A stretch of 64,000 nt of DNA from Pseudomonas laurylsulfatiphila. GTDB lineage: Bacteria > Pseudomonadota > Gammaproteobacteria > Pseudomonadales > Pseudomonadaceae. How positions within the stretch are numbered: the stretch's first letter is position 1; the number at the start of each line of letters is the position of its first letter. The stretch is from positions 124,001 through 188,000 of the forward strand of contig NZ_NIRS01000001.1 in assembly GCF_002934665.1 (NCBI RefSeq), read 5' to 3'. The position numbers and the translations under genes are program-made. Shown here in pieces: positions 18,795-27,953 of the stretch. The notes below the pieces were generated by a model. That model saw only the letters and a program-made list of their open reading frames with translations. It did no database searches and had not been told where the DNA came from.

Positions 18795-19771
18795 TTTTTC
18801 GAAGTCTCCACATGGCCGCCGAAGCCGAAGCGCTGGGCCGAGAGAACCTTGTCGCCAAAGGTGCCCTGGCCGCGCGAACGGTAGCGGGAAAACAGCGAGT
18901 TCGACAGCACCGGCACCGGCACCGCTTGCTCCATCGCCGCTTCGATGGTCCAGCGGCCTTCACCACTGTCCGCCACCGACCCGGAGAAACCTTCGAGCTT
19001 CGGATCACTGGCCAGGGCGTCGGCGGTCAGGTCAAGCAACCACGAGGACACCACGCTGCCACGACGCCAGACTTCGGCGATGTCGGCGACGTTCAGGTCG
19101 AAACGCTGGTCCGCTGGCAGGCTTTCGCTGTTTTTGGTCTGCAGGATGTCGAAGCCTTCGGCGAAGGCCTGCATCATTCCGTATTCGATGCCGTTGTGGA
19201 TCATCTTCACGAAATGTCCGGCGCCGGCGGGACCGGCGTGAATGTAGCCACGCTCGGCACGATCGTCGTCGGACTTGCGGTCCTTGGTACGCGGGATGTC
19301 ACCCATGCCCGGGGCCAGGGTTGCAAACAGCGGGTCGAGACGCGTCACGGTCGCGGCATCGCCGCCGATCATCATGCAGTAGCCCCGCTCCAGTCCCCAG
19401 ACGCCGCCGGATGTACCGACGTCGATGTAATGCAGGCCTTTTTCCGACAGGGTCTTCGCCCGGCGGATATCGTCCTTATAGAAGGTGTTGCCGCCGTCGA
19501 TGATGGTGTCGCCGGCTTCGAGCAAGGTGCTCAGGGTGTCGATGGTTTCTTCGGTCGGTGCGCCTGCCGGCAGCATGACCCAAACCGCACGCGGCTTGGC
19601 CAGGCCAGCGACCAGGGCCGGCAAATCGGCGACGCCGGTGGAGCCCTCAGCGGACAAGGCTTCGACAAAGGCGGTATTGCGGTCGTAAACAACGGTGGTG
19701 TGCCCGTTGAGCATCAGGCGCCGCGCAATATTGCCGCCCATGCGGCCCAGTCCAATAATCCCGAGTTGCAT
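18791..19771 (-). CDS. gnd: 6-phosphogluconate dehydrogenase, decarboxylating (short type)
   Basis: 326 residues, the shorter form (about 300-330) rather than the ~470-residue enterobacterial type. [16 protein letters not shown] is the NAD(P) fold, [19 protein letters not shown] the substrate-binding core, and [19 protein letters not shown] the catalytic helix with the general-base Lys. It converts 6-phosphogluconate to ribulose-5-phosphate and CO2, feeding the pentose phosphate branch in an organism that mainly uses Entner-Doudoroff. It is the promoter-proximal gene of the gnd-zwf operon. Confidence 0.95.
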   Translation of the reverse strand: MQLGIIGLGRMGGNIARRLMLNGHTTVVYDRNTAFVEALSAEGSTGVADLPALVAGLAKPRAVWVMLPAGAPTEETIDTLSTLLEAGDTIIDGGNTFYKDDIRRAKTLSEKGLHYIDVGTSGGVWGLERGYCMMIGGDAATVTRLDPLFATLAPGMGDIPRTKDRKSDDDRAERGYIHAGPAGAGHFVKMIHNGIEYGMMQAFAEGFDILQTKNSESLPADQRFDLNVADIAEVWRRGSVVSSWLLDLTADALASDPKLEGFSGSVADSGEGRWTIEAAMEQAVPVPVLSNSLFSRYRSRGQGTFGDKVLSAQRFGFGGHVETSKK

Positions 19772-20044
19772 GTGCTGATGCTCCCTACTACAAATAAAAT
19801 GTGTGTCAAAGGTTATAGCCCAACGCGACTCATGAGGTTAGTCCAGAGCGTTGGCGTGAAGTTTCCGGGCATTGTGCCCGATCCTGATGGATAACGTCGG
19901 GAATCAAGCCGAAGACACAACGACAATGAAAAATAAAAAAGTTCCCTTCGGGAGCAAAAGAAATCAAAATTGGCGCCGATAGTAGATCAGCCGTTGATTT
20001 CGACGCGGCTCTACAGTTGAGACACGCCATTTGCGAGGTGAGCA

Positions 20045-20227
20045 ATGGGCACAGTACATACCGCACTGCCAGCACAAACCCTTTACGTCACTATCCGTCG
20101 CGATGAATTGCGTCAGTTGAAGGACGAACGCGATCAATTGAAACAGGAGCTGGCGCAGTTGCGACTGCTGCTGCAAACGAGTCAGACGCAGCCCCTGGCT
20201 GCGGTGCAACGCGCCCCGCTCGCCTGA
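20045..20227 (+). CDS. Small coiled-coil protein, 60 aa
   Basis: 60 residues starting at ATG 20045 with GAGGTGAG 4 nt upstream. After LYVTIRRDELRQLKDERDQL the chain is a heptad-patterned charged helix (KQELAQLRLLLQTSQ). There is no signal sequence or membrane segment. The function is unknown; coding status is supported by the strong ribosome-binding site and third-position bias. Confidence 0.6.
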   Translation: MGTVHTALPAQTLYVTIRRDELRQLKDERDQLKQELAQLRLLLQTSQTQPLAAVQRAPLA

Positions 20228-20296
20228 TTCCCCCGTCTCAAGCGGGAGCAGTCTGCACTGCTTCCGCATCGGCTCACGCCCTGCCATCTGCGACAA

Positions 20297-20312
20297 CTCA
20301 CGAAATTTTCAC
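20297..20312 (+). promoter_or_regulatory. Possible ColR-type box upstream of cptA
   Basis: CTCACGAAATTTTCAC resembles, with two mismatches, the ColR consensus I recall from P. putida (YYNASNNYTTTTTCAC). It lies 115 bp before the phosphoethanolamine transferase gene, a class of gene under envelope-stress control. This rests on memory of the motif only. Confidence 0.3.
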
Positions 20313-20426
20313 AATTGTCTCACGATAATTACAAGTTTCAGGCTGCCCGGTTCCGCGCGGCCCTCGTTCGTCGTCCGCGATCTCCAAATCCCGGCGGTGG
20401 TAGTGAATTCTCGGCTGGAGCGCTGA

Positions 20427-22163
20427 ATGTCTTTGTTCGAACGCAGCAAAACGACTGCGGCAGGTTTTGATTGGGCCGGATTTGTCTGGCTGTTTGTATT
20501 CTTCTGGTACTTTTCCGGCATCACCCAACTACTGATCCAACTGACGGGCACCTCCGGGTTTACCGGATTCCGCCAGGCCTTCGTCATGAGCGCGATCTGG
20601 CTGGCGCCGATGCTGCTGTTCCCCAAACAGACCCGTGTCATGACCGCCGTCATCGGCGTTGTGCTGTGGGCGTGCTCCATGGCGAGCCTGGGCTACTTCT
20701 TCATTTACCAGCAGGAGTTTTCCCAGAGCGTCATCTTCATCATGTTCGAGTCGAACGTGGCTGAAGCCGGCGAGTACATGACCCAGTACTTTGCCTGGTG
20801 GATGATCCCGGCGTTCCTGGCCCACAGCGCGTTTGCCTATTTCCTGTGGACTCGCCTGCGCCCGGTGTACCTGGCCCGTGGCAAGGCCATCGCGGCAGCC
20901 GTGGCCATTGTCGTGGCGGTGGTCGGTTATCCGCTGATCAAGCAAACCTCGCGCACCGGCAGTTTCGCCGAAGGCTTCGACAAGTTCGAAACCCGCATCG
21001 AGCCGGCGGTGCCATGGCAGATGGCCGTGGCCTATCACCGTTACCTGGAAACCCTGGCCGGCATGCAGGACATGCTCAACAGCGCCAGCAGGATTCCACC
21101 GTTGCACAATCTCACGGACGCCTCGGCCAACACGCCTGCGACCCTGGTGCTGGTGATCGGCGAGTCCACCAACCGTCAGCGCATGAGCCTGTACGGTTAC
21201 CCACGGCAAACCACGCCGGAACTGGACAAGCTCAAGGATCAACTGGACGTTTTCGACAACGTCATCACCCCGCGCCCCTACACCATTGAGGCGCTGCAAC
21301 AGGTCCTGACCTTCGCCGACGAAGAAAACCCGGACCTGTACCTGTCGACGCCATCGCTGGTCAGCATGATGAAACAGGCCGGCTACAAAACCTTCTGGAT
21401 CACCAACCAGCAGACCATGACCAAGCGCAACACCATGCTCACGACCTTCTCCGAACAGGCCGACGAACAGGTGTACCTGAACAACAACCGCAACCAGAAC
21501 GCCGCGCAGTACGACGGCGACGTGATCGAGCCGTTCAACAAGGCCCTGGCCGACGGGGCACCGCGTAAACTCATCGTCGTGCATCTGCTCGGCACGCACA
21601 TGAGCTACCAGTACCGCTACCCGTCGACCTTCGACAAGTTCCAGGACCGCAATGGCGTTCCGGCCGGCGTACGTGACGATCAGGTGCCGACGTACAACAG
21701 CTATGACAATGCCGTGCTGTACAACGACTTCGTGGTGTCCAGCCTGATCAAGGACTACGCCAAAACCGATCCGAACGGCTTCCTGCTGTACCTCTCCGAC
21801 CATGGCGAAGACGTATTCGATTCCGCGGGTCACAGTACCCTGGGGCGCAACGAGAACAAGCCGACGGCACCGATGTACACCATTCCGTTCATGGCCTGGG
21901 CTTCGCCGAAATGGCGGGCAAGCCATGACTGGAACCTCGCCGGCGATCTCTCGCGTCCTTACAGCAGCTCGCACCTGATCCACACCTGGGCCGATCTTGC
22001 AGGCCTGAGCTTCGACGAACTCGATCGCAGCAAGAGTGTGGTCAGCGACAGTTTCAAGGCCCGGCCATTGATGATCGGCAACCCCTATGAGCGTGAGCAG
22101 CGCGCGTTGATCGATTTCAGCCTGATGAAGCCGAAAACGTCACCCGCGGTCGTTCAGCAGTAA
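20427..22163 (+). CDS. cptA: CptA/EptC-type phosphoethanolamine transferase
   Basis: 578 residues. Five N-terminal membrane helices (to about residue 175) anchor a periplasmic alkaline-phosphatase-like domain with LVIGESTNRQRMSLYGYPR (metal Glu), the Thr nucleophile segment RPYTIEALQQVL, HLLGTHMSYQYRYP and LSDHGEDVFDSAGH (metal Asp/His). It transfers phosphoethanolamine from phosphatidylethanolamine to lipopolysaccharide, probably a core phosphate, lowering surface negative charge. The assignment to CptA rather than lipid-A-specific EptA rests on the TNRQRMSLYGY form of the motif and is fairly but not fully certain. A strong terminator follows. Confidence 0.88.
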   Translation: MSLFERSKTTAAGFDWAGFVWLFVFFWYFSGITQLLIQLTGTSGFTGFRQAFVMSAIWLAPMLLFPKQTRVMTAVIGVVLWACSMASLGYFFIYQQEFSQSVIFIMFESNVAEAGEYMTQYFAWWMIPAFLAHSAFAYFLWTRLRPVYLARGKAIAAAVAIVVAVVGYPLIKQTSRTGSFAEGFDKFETRIEPAVPWQMAVAYHRYLETLAGMQDMLNSASRIPPLHNLTDASANTPATLVLVIGESTNRQRMSLYGYPRQTTPELDKLKDQLDVFDNVITPRPYTIEALQQVLTFADEENPDLYLSTPSLVSMMKQAGYKTFWITNQQTMTKRNTMLTTFSEQADEQVYLNNNRNQNAAQYDGDVIEPFNKALADGAPRKLIVVHLLGTHMSYQYRYPSTFDKFQDRNGVPAGVRDDQVPTYNSYDNAVLYNDFVVSSLIKDYAKTDPNGFLLYLSDHGEDVFDSAGHSTLGRNENKPTAPMYTIPFMAWASPKWRASHDWNLAGDLSRPYSSSHLIHTWADLAGLSFDELDRSKSVVSDSFKARPLMIGNPYEREQRALIDFSLMKPKTSPAVVQQ

Positions 22164-22170
22164 TCCTTTC

Positions 22171-22194
22171 AGGGGCCGGTTCCGGCCCCTTTTT
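22171..22194 (+). terminator. Intrinsic terminator of cptA
   Basis: AGGGGCCGG pairs with CCGGCCCCT across a 2-base loop, followed by a run of T; 8 bp after the cptA stop. Confidence 0.9.
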
Positions 22195-22316
22195 CATGGG
22201 AAGGCCATCGATGAAGTTAATTCCCATTTAAGCGAATCGGCGGATAATGCCATTTCGACACTGCTTCATTGATTCATGGACGAAAGGCATCCGACATCTT
22301 TAGTGGGAGGCATACC

Positions 22317-22526
22317 ATGAAACGCACCGCCGTGATCCTCGCCGGCCTGATGGCGCTGGGTTCGACCAGCGCATTCGCCGAAGGTGGAGCCGAACGCATG
22401 CGCTATTACTACGAAAGTCTGCGACTGGCCCAGCAAGAAGCCCTCGGCCATCCGATCCCGAGCATCGAACTACGGGTGCCCGACGATCAAACCGCACAAA
22501 TGACAGAAACCTACAGACCGAAATGA
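22317..22526 (+). CDS. Small exported protein, 69 aa
   Basis: 69 residues from ATG 22317, with GGAGG 7 nt upstream. A clear signal peptide (MKRTAVILAGLMALGSTSAFA) is followed by a mature part of about 48 residues, GGAERMRYYYESLRLAQQEA onward, rich in Tyr, Arg and Glu. The function is unknown. It is flanked by two intrinsic terminators and so forms its own unit. Confidence 0.78.
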   Translation: MKRTAVILAGLMALGSTSAFAEGGAERMRYYYESLRLAQQEALGHPIPSIELRVPDDQTAQMTETYRPK

Positions 22527-22564
22527 TCCTTTGACTGCGGCTCTACAGTCGCAGAAGAACGTTT

Positions 22565-22591
22565 GGGCGTCCTGATGGACGCCCTTTTTTT
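22565..22591 (+). terminator. Intrinsic terminator after the 69-aa gene
   Basis: GGGCGTCC / GGACGCCC stem with TGAT loop, followed by seven T residues. Confidence 0.92.
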
Positions 22592-22621
22592 GGGTATTCA
22601 CGCATTCCCGTGACATTGACA

Positions 22622-22721
22622 CTGTAGGAGCCAGCCTGCTGGCGATGGACTCCAGTACGCCGCGTTCATCCAGATCACACGCGTTATCGTTAACGACCAT
22701 CGCTGGCAAGCCAGCTCCTAC
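22622..22721. repeat. Single REP unit of the same family as the fap-side array
   Basis: CTGTAGGAGCCAGCCTGCTG ... TTAACGACCATCGCTGGCAA: nearly identical in both ends and in the CGTTATCGTTAACG linker to the 123-bp units at 11293-12045. Confidence 0.9.
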
Positions 22722-22763
22722 CCCGACCGCGTACACCAATGATCAAAGGGCGTAAGCCAATCC

Positions 22764-22854
22764 CGTAGGAGCTGCCGAAGGCTGCGATCTTTTGACGTTG
22801 ACGCCAAAGCGACCGCTGAAGATCAAAAGATCGCAGGCTGCGCCAGCTCCTACA
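22764..22854. repeat. Inverted repeat of the GGAGCTGCCGAAGGCTGCGATC type
   Basis: GTAGGAGCTGCCGAAGGCTG and AGATCGCAGGCTGCGCCAGC are facing arms. This is a second pseudomonad REP family, repeated at 33446 and 34463. Confidence 0.85.
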
Positions 22855-22907
22855 GGGAAACCGCGTCCACGCGAAAAGTGCCCCTCCCCAAAAAACGTCC
22901 TGTCGGG

Positions 22908-23399
22908 TTAGAGGCTCTTGGTCCAGAACAGCATACGTCCATGAGCCGGGTCGAACATGCCGGCGGCGAAACCGGCTTTTTCGTAAGAGCCCTGCGCCAC
23001 GGCATTGCCTTCCAGCACTTCCAGGGTGAGCTTGCAGCAACCACGCTGACGGGCGATGTCCTCGACCTTTTGCAGCATCTTCTGGCTCAAGCCCAAGCCG
23101 CGAAATTTTTTCACCACCGACACGTCATGCACATTGACCAACGGCCGGCAGGCAAAGGTCGAGAACCCCTCGAAGCAATTGACCAACCCGGCCGGTTCGC
23201 CCCCGACAAAGGCCAGCACACTGAAAGCGTGGGGGCGCCTGGCAAGCTCTGCCGGGAGTTGCTCCAGTACATGGGCTGGCAACGGCTGGCCGCCCCCCAT
23301 CGGGTCCTCGGCGTAGTGGTTCAACACCAGACAAATAGCCTCGGCATGCACCGGATTGGTGTAGCTGGCCTGAAGCACAAGAATTTCTGCGGAGTCCAT
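22908..23399 (-). CDS. GNAT-family N-acetyltransferase
   Basis: 163 residues from ATG 23399 (GAGG 6 nt upstream); ATG 23405 is a second possibility. The acetyl-CoA binding motif A is VHDVSVVKKFRGLGLSQKML (R/Q-x-x-G-x-G/A type) and motif B is LEVLEGNAVAQGSYEKAGF. The C-terminal MLFWTKSL strand is typical. The acceptor substrate is not evident. It is the third gene of a run after zapE and the DinB gene, with a 117-bp gap. Confidence 0.87.
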   Translation of the reverse strand: MDSAEILVLQASYTNPVHAEAICLVLNHYAEDPMGGGQPLPAHVLEQLPAELARRPHAFSVLAFVGGEPAGLVNCFEGFSTFACRPLVNVHDVSVVKKFRGLGLSQKMLQKVEDIARQRGCCKLTLEVLEGNAVAQGSYEKAGFAAGMFDPAHGRMLFWTKSL

Positions 23400-23516
23400 T
23401 TCCATCCTCGATCACACATGAAGTAGCCCCCAGCATGTATTTCACGCTGAAGTGCCGGCGGACCATAGCGCGAGCACCCGGGTATCGACAATCACCACCG
23501 CACAATTCTTTGCCGT

Positions 23517-24098
23517 TCAAGCGCCCCAGATCAGTGCTTCCGTCCATCCCAGCTCGGCAAAATCCTCGGCCCGCAAGTGCGACTCGCCGGCGCAGAAAAA
23601 CTCGTCGAGTTGCGGTGGCTTGACCGAGGTGCCGCTGAGCATGGCGTGAACCTGACCGCGATGATGGAGCTGGTGTTCGAACAAGTGGGACAGCAGGCGC
23701 AAACGGCTGTCGTGTTGCGGCGTGTCGCGGGCGATGGTCACGATTTTGCCGAGGCTGGCGTCGCGCAGCTGCTCGCAGTAAGCGATCAATCGACGGTCAA
23801 CATGGGCCTGTTCACGAACCAGGTCCGACGCGATGAGGCAGGGTTCGTCTTCCTTGAAAAACACCCGACATTCGGGATGCGGATCGTCGCCGCGCATTTC
23901 GCGCTCCAGCGCATCCACATAAAACCAGTCGCAGGTGAGGATGTGGTTGAGGGTCGCGCAGATGCTGGGGAAGAAGCTGACCCGTGCGGCGATCAACTCC
24001 TGCGCGCTCAACTGCCTCCAGGCCTTGGCCAGTCGGTGGTTGGCCCAGGCATTCTGATAAGCCATGGTCAGCAGGTGGTGCGACAGGGGCTGATTCAT
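23517..24098 (-). CDS. DinB-family protein
   Basis: 193 residues forming a predicted four-helix bundle. The metal-binding His positions are in LNHILTCDWFYVDAL and LLSHLFEHQLHHRGQVHAML, the HxxHxxxHRGQ pattern of DinB/YfiT bundles. Members are metal-dependent thiol or S-transferases, but the substrate cannot be told here. It starts 15 bp after the zapE stop and is probably co-transcribed with it. Confidence 0.88.
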   Translation of the reverse strand: MNQPLSHHLLTMAYQNAWANHRLAKAWRQLSAQELIAARVSFFPSICATLNHILTCDWFYVDALEREMRGDDPHPECRVFFKEDEPCLIASDLVREQAHVDRRLIAYCEQLRDASLGKIVTIARDTPQHDSRLRLLSHLFEHQLHHRGQVHAMLSGTSVKPPQLDEFFCAGESHLRAEDFAELGWTEALIWGA

Positions 24099-24113
24099 GT
24101 GTGCTGCTCCCGA

Positions 24114-25232
24114 TCAGACTTCGGCAAACCGTTGCAACTGCATTTCCTGCAATCGACTGAGGGTGCGCCGGAACGGGAATTCCAGATAACCCTCGGTATA
24201 AAGCGCTGCCATCGGCACTTGCGCCTCAAGGTACAGCGGCACCTTGCGGTCGTAGCACTCGTCCACCAGCGCAATGAAACGTCTTACGCCGTCGTCATGC
24301 ACCGACAATTGCGGCAGCTCGCGATCCCCCGCTTCCACCCGCTCGACACCGTCCTCGGTACCGCGGGCGATGCGCCCGGCACGTGTTTGCGCGCTGAGGT
24401 TGGGTACGTCCCCCAACAGAATAGCGCCGTAGGTATCGCACAGGGCGATGAAATCCATGGCCGCGAAGGGTTGCTCGCACAGCGCGGCGTAGCGGGTCCA
24501 GAGCACGGTCGGGCTGGCCTTGACCACCTCCAGCGAGCGGTAACCGACCGGGACCGGCTCGCACGATGCCGACTGGCCGGCGCTCAACGCCTGGAACACC
24601 TCACCCAGCGCCCCGGGCGTGCCCGGCTCGGCCACCCAATAGCGCTGCGAAGCGGCCCCCGGATGCAGGCGATGGTCTTCCCCGCCATCCACCGCGATCA
24701 CCTGCATGTGTTGCTTGATCGCGGCGATGGCGGGCATGAAACGGTCGCGATTGAAGCCGTCGGCGTACAACTGGTCCGGCGGCAGGTTGGAGGTGCAGAC
24801 CACCACGACGCCCTGCTCGAACATCACCTGGAACAGGCGCCCGAGAATGATCGCGTCGCCGATGTCATTGACGAACAACTCGTCGAAACACAGCACGCGC
24901 ACCTCTTCGGACAACTCACGGGCCAACGCCTTGAGCGGGTCGGCGGTGCCGGTCAGTTGGAACGAACGCTGGTGCACCCAGCCCATGAAGTGGTGAAAAT
25001 GCTGGCGCCGCGCCGGTACTCGCAGGCTTTGGTAGAACTGGTCCATCAACCAGGTCTTACCCCGCCCCACCGGCCCCCACAGGTACACGCCGGAAACAGG
25101 TGAGCGGCCTTCATGCAGCGCTTCGTGACATTTTTGCAGCGCCCACACGGCATGTTCCTGAGCCTCGTCCTGGACGAAGCCCTTTTGCTCGATCGCGTGC
25201 TGCCAGGCACTTAAGGGGGATTCGATAGTCAT
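24114..25232 (-). CDS. zapE: ZapE/AFG1-type cell division ATPase
   Basis: 372 residues from ATG 25232. Walker A is YLWGPVGRGKTWLMDQFY, Walker B VLCFDELFVNDIGDAIILG, and VVVCTSNLPPDQLYADGFNR is the sensor-1 region; HFHHFMGWVH is the ZapE-specific segment. In E. coli ZapE destabilises FtsZ polymers during late constriction. Pseudomonads often carry more than one AFG1-type ATPase, so this could be a paralogue of the canonical zapE. ATG 25256 is an alternative start; neither has a strong ribosome-binding site. Confidence 0.85.
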   Translation of the reverse strand: MTIESPLSAWQHAIEQKGFVQDEAQEHAVWALQKCHEALHEGRSPVSGVYLWGPVGRGKTWLMDQFYQSLRVPARRQHFHHFMGWVHQRSFQLTGTADPLKALARELSEEVRVLCFDELFVNDIGDAIILGRLFQVMFEQGVVVVCTSNLPPDQLYADGFNRDRFMPAIAAIKQHMQVIAVDGGEDHRLHPGAASQRYWVAEPGTPGALGEVFQALSAGQSASCEPVPVGYRSLEVVKASPTVLWTRYAALCEQPFAAMDFIALCDTYGAILLGDVPNLSAQTRAGRIARGTEDGVERVEAGDRELPQLSVHDDGVRRFIALVDECYDRKVPLYLEAQVPMAALYTEGYLEFPFRRTLSRLQEMQLQRFAEV

Positions 25233-25305
25233 GGGCGGCAGTATGCCATTGCGCATTGATGACGTGACCGGCGATCGGCGGTTTTGTGCAGGAAAGAAAT
25301 GCGCC

Positions 25306-25334
25306 TTGACGATTTAAATGATTGGCATCATATT
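25306..25334 (+). promoter_or_regulatory. Candidate sigma-70 promoter for the aldo/keto reductase
   Basis: TTGACG, a 17-bp spacer and CATATT (followed by TTATAC) lie 57-85 bp before the start codon in a locally AT-rich stretch. Confidence 0.5.
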
Positions 25335-25390
25335 TTATACATGTCACGCATCATCTATAAATCCTGCCGCCATCCCTCTGGAGTTATCCC

Positions 25391-26443
25391 ATGCATTACA
25401 AAGTTTTCGGTCGTAAAACCGGCTTGCGAGTGTCCGAGCTGGCCCTGGGCGCCGGTAATTTCGGTACTGGCTGGGGCCATGGCGCCGAGCGTGACGAAGC
25501 AAGGCGAATTTTTGATGGCTACCTGGAAGCCGGCGGCAACTTCATCGACACCGCCAATGGCTATCAGGGCGGGCAGTCCGAGGCCATGCTCAGCGAATTC
25601 ATCAATGCAGAACGGGATAGCCTGGTCATCGCCACCAAATACACCCTGGGGACTACACCGGCGGCCGGTATTTCCCACACCGGCAACAGCCGCAAGAACA
25701 TGGTGCGCGCCGTCGAAGAGAGCCTTAAACGACTGAAGACTGATCACATCGACCTGTTCTGGGCCCACATGAGCGACGGCGTCACCCCCATGGAAGAGAT
25801 CCTGCGCGGCTTCGACGACCTGGTCAGTGCCGGCAAGATCCACTATGCCGGGCTGTCGAACTTCCCCGCGTGGCGCATCGCCCGCGCCGACCTGCTGGCC
25901 GAAATCCGTGGTTTTGCGCCGATCGCTGCGATCCAGGTCGAGTACAGCCTCGCCGAACGCACCGCCGAGCGCGAACAGCTGCCGATGGCCGAAGCCCTTG
26001 GCCTGGCCGCGACGCTGTGGTCGCCCCTGGGTGGCGGCTTCCTGACCGGCAAGTATCGCAACAGTGAAGGTGACAACCGCGCGAACAAGCTCGGCGTGCT
26101 GATTCATGCTGAAAAAAGCGCCCGCGAAACCGCCCTGCTCGACACCTTGATCGACGTCGCCACAGAACTCGACGCCAGCCCGACCCACGTGGCCATTGCC
26201 TGGTTGCGGGAAAAGGCCAAACGCTCGACCACGGCACTGATTCCGATCCTCGGTTCGCGGACACGTGAACAGTTGGACGCCACGTTGGGGGCGCTGAATG
26301 TACAGTTGAGTGCTGATCAGTTGGCGCGGCTGGACGGAGTCAGCGAGGTGGCCAAAGGCGTGCCGCACGAATCCATCAGCGGATCATTTGCACGGTTTAG
26401 CGGTGGTCGGATTCTCGACCTGCCGAGCATTCCCGTCGCCTGA
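25391..26443 (+). CDS. Aldo/keto reductase
   Basis: 350 residues of a (beta/alpha)8 barrel. The catalytic tetrad is visible: Asp and Tyr in FIDTANGYQGGQSE, Lys in LVIATKYTLG and His in LFWAHMSDG. The cofactor segment ILGSRTREQLDATL is typical of the NADP-dependent YajO/Tas-like branch. The substrate is unknown. It runs divergently from zapE and ends at a REP element. Confidence 0.9.
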   Translation: MHYKVFGRKTGLRVSELALGAGNFGTGWGHGAERDEARRIFDGYLEAGGNFIDTANGYQGGQSEAMLSEFINAERDSLVIATKYTLGTTPAAGISHTGNSRKNMVRAVEESLKRLKTDHIDLFWAHMSDGVTPMEEILRGFDDLVSAGKIHYAGLSNFPAWRIARADLLAEIRGFAPIAAIQVEYSLAERTAEREQLPMAEALGLAATLWSPLGGGFLTGKYRNSEGDNRANKLGVLIHAEKSARETALLDTLIDVATELDASPTHVAIAWLREKAKRSTTALIPILGSRTREQLDATLGALNVQLSADQLARLDGVSEVAKGVPHESISGSFARFSGGRILDLPSIPVA

Positions 26444-26455
26444 CACCCATCAAAA

Positions 26456-26538
26456 CTGTAGGAGCGAGCCTGCTCGCGATGAGGACCTGTCAGCCAACAG
26501 AGATGTTGAATGCAAGACCGCCATCGCGAGCAGGCTCT
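26456..26538. repeat. REP pair with a truncated right arm
   Basis: CTGTAGGAGCGAGCCTGCTC on the left; on the right CCATCGCGAGCAGGCTC breaks off into TATATTCGC instead of completing GCTCCTAC. The truncation marks the boundary to the AT-rich stretch that follows. Confidence 0.8.
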
Positions 26539-27288
26539 ATATTCGCAGACATTCATCATGGCCCTGGCTCAGTTTGGTACCGTGCTTCTCTTGATAAGTC
26601 GGCGCAATACAACTGAACGCATGCACAAAACCTGGATTTCCATTCCCTTTTTCCGTCAGAAAAAACACTAGGCATTATTGAGCATCCAGATATGGATAAT
26701 TATCCATTACGGACCTTAGTAGCGAAAACCCACCCCAAACAATAAAAATTAAATAAGCAGCCATCATCAGACAAACGACATCTACCCCCTGACTAATCTC
26801 CTGACTCAAAAAACCGCACTTCCAGAACTTATTTTTTGGATGCAGGGCTTCACCAGAACATCCCTACAGATCATTCATAAAAGTTGGCTTCCCACCCCCA
26901 AAAATTGGGATCATCGCAATGTTTTGTTACTTTCTTATCATTTGATCTTCAACATAAATAGTCAATCATAAATCCAACTGCAATTGCCGCACAGGCCTAA
27001 AACTCAAAGGTAAAAATTCAACCACATCTTGTAATCAAGGACACCTAACAAGCTGCATGAGACATAAAGCCCCGCTGCTTCCCCGCATCACCACGACAAG
27101 TAAAAAACGCTTATCCCATTACCAAGGAGATGGTATACGGTGCAACCATAAAGCGCCTACCAAGTGAAAACGGCATTATCTTCGCCTACCCGAAATAAAT
27201 GATCACCATCGCCCCTCGCCACTTTCCAGAGGGGCACTTTATTTACGGATCATTTCCCGCCTGCATGATTACAAGGAAAGGAAAACAC
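26539..27288. other. AT-rich intergenic region without a convincing gene
   Basis: About 750 bp with far lower G+C than the flanks, many A/T runs and scattered stops in all frames. The only items worth recording are a 44-codon reverse frame (26675-26809) and an AAGGAG abutting a 22-codon forward frame at about 27131. It reads like a remnant of foreign DNA inserted at a broken REP element. Confidence 0.6.
26675..26809 (-). CDS. Tentative small membrane peptide, 44 aa
   Basis: A reverse frame from TTG 26809 to TAA 26675-26677 encodes one hydrophobic helix, VVCLMMAAYLIFIVWGGFSL, followed by LRSVMDNYPYLDAQ. The frame stays open for about 16 more codons upstream without a good start codon. It could be a real single-helix protein or the 3' end of a decayed gene; there is no clear family. 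Confidence 0.2.
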   Translation of the reverse strand: MSQEISQGVDVVCLMMAAYLIFIVWGGFSLLRSVMDNYPYLDAQ

Positions 27289-27837
27289 ATGTCGACGCTG
27301 GTCTATTACGTAGCTGCCACCCTGGATGGTTATATTGCCACTCAACAACACAAACTCGATTGGCTGGAGAACTTTGCGCTGGGCGATGACGCAACGGCCT
27401 ATGACGATTTTTATCAGACGGTCGGAGCGGTGATCATGGGGTCGCAGACCTATGACTGGATCATGTCCAAGGCTCCCGACGACTGGCCCTATCAGGATGT
27501 ACCCGCCTTTGTCATGAGCAACCGGAACCTGTCAGTCCCCGCCAATCTGGATATCACCTTCGTACGCGGAAATGCCGAGGCCATCGCGGCCAGGGCCAGG
27601 CAAGCGGCGAAGGGCAAAAATGTCTGGCTGGTCGGTGGCGGCAAAACGGCAGCCTGTTTTGCCGACGCCGGGGAATTGCAGCAACTCTTCATCACCACCA
27701 TTCCGATCTTTCTGGGCTCGGGCGTTCCCGTACTGCCCGTTGACCGCGCGCTTCAAGTCGTTCCCAGAAAACAGCGTACGCTGCAGAGCGGTGCCATGGA
27801 ATGCGTCCTCGACTTGCCGATCGTTCCAGTGGCCTGA
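27289..27837 (+). CDS. Dihydrofolate reductase / RibD C-terminal-like reductase
   Basis: 182 residues from ATG 27289, with AAAGGA 6 nt upstream. The motifs VYYVAATLDGYIA (N-terminal strand with the D-G pair), GAVIMGSQTYDWIM, VWLVGGGKTAACFADAG and ITTIPIFLGSGVPVLP match the RibD_C/DHFR-like family. Such stand-alone proteins are NADPH-dependent reductases whose pterin or other substrate is usually unknown. An upstream in-frame ATG at 27199 would add an unlikely leader. Confidence 0.88.
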   Translation: MSTLVYYVAATLDGYIATQQHKLDWLENFALGDDATAYDDFYQTVGAVIMGSQTYDWIMSKAPDDWPYQDVPAFVMSNRNLSVPANLDITFVRGNAEAIAARARQAAKGKNVWLVGGGKTAACFADAGELQQLFITTIPIFLGSGVPVLPVDRALQVVPRKQRTLQSGAMECVLDLPIVPVA

Positions 27838-27849
27838 CACCCATCACGA

Positions 27850-27941
27850 CTGTGGGAGCGAGCCTGCTCGCGAATGGGGAGTGTCAGTCTACCGCTGCAC
27901 CAACTGACACACCGCTTTCGCGAGCAGGCTCGCTCCCACAG
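27850..27941. repeat. REP pair between convergent reductase and speB genes
   Basis: CTGTGGGAGCGAGCCTGCTC facing GCGAGCAGGCTCGCTCCCAC; complete arms. Confidence 0.88.
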
Positions 27942-27953
27942 GGGGATTGTGTT

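Noticed and set aside
17292..18884. Plus-strand frame opposite zwf
   Set aside because: Shadow frame; zwf and gnd on the minus strand carry all signatures.
27131..27199. 22-codon frame with AAGGAG immediately before its ATG
   Set aside because: The ribosome-binding site abuts the start codon, the product has no recognisable feature, and the region looks non-coding.
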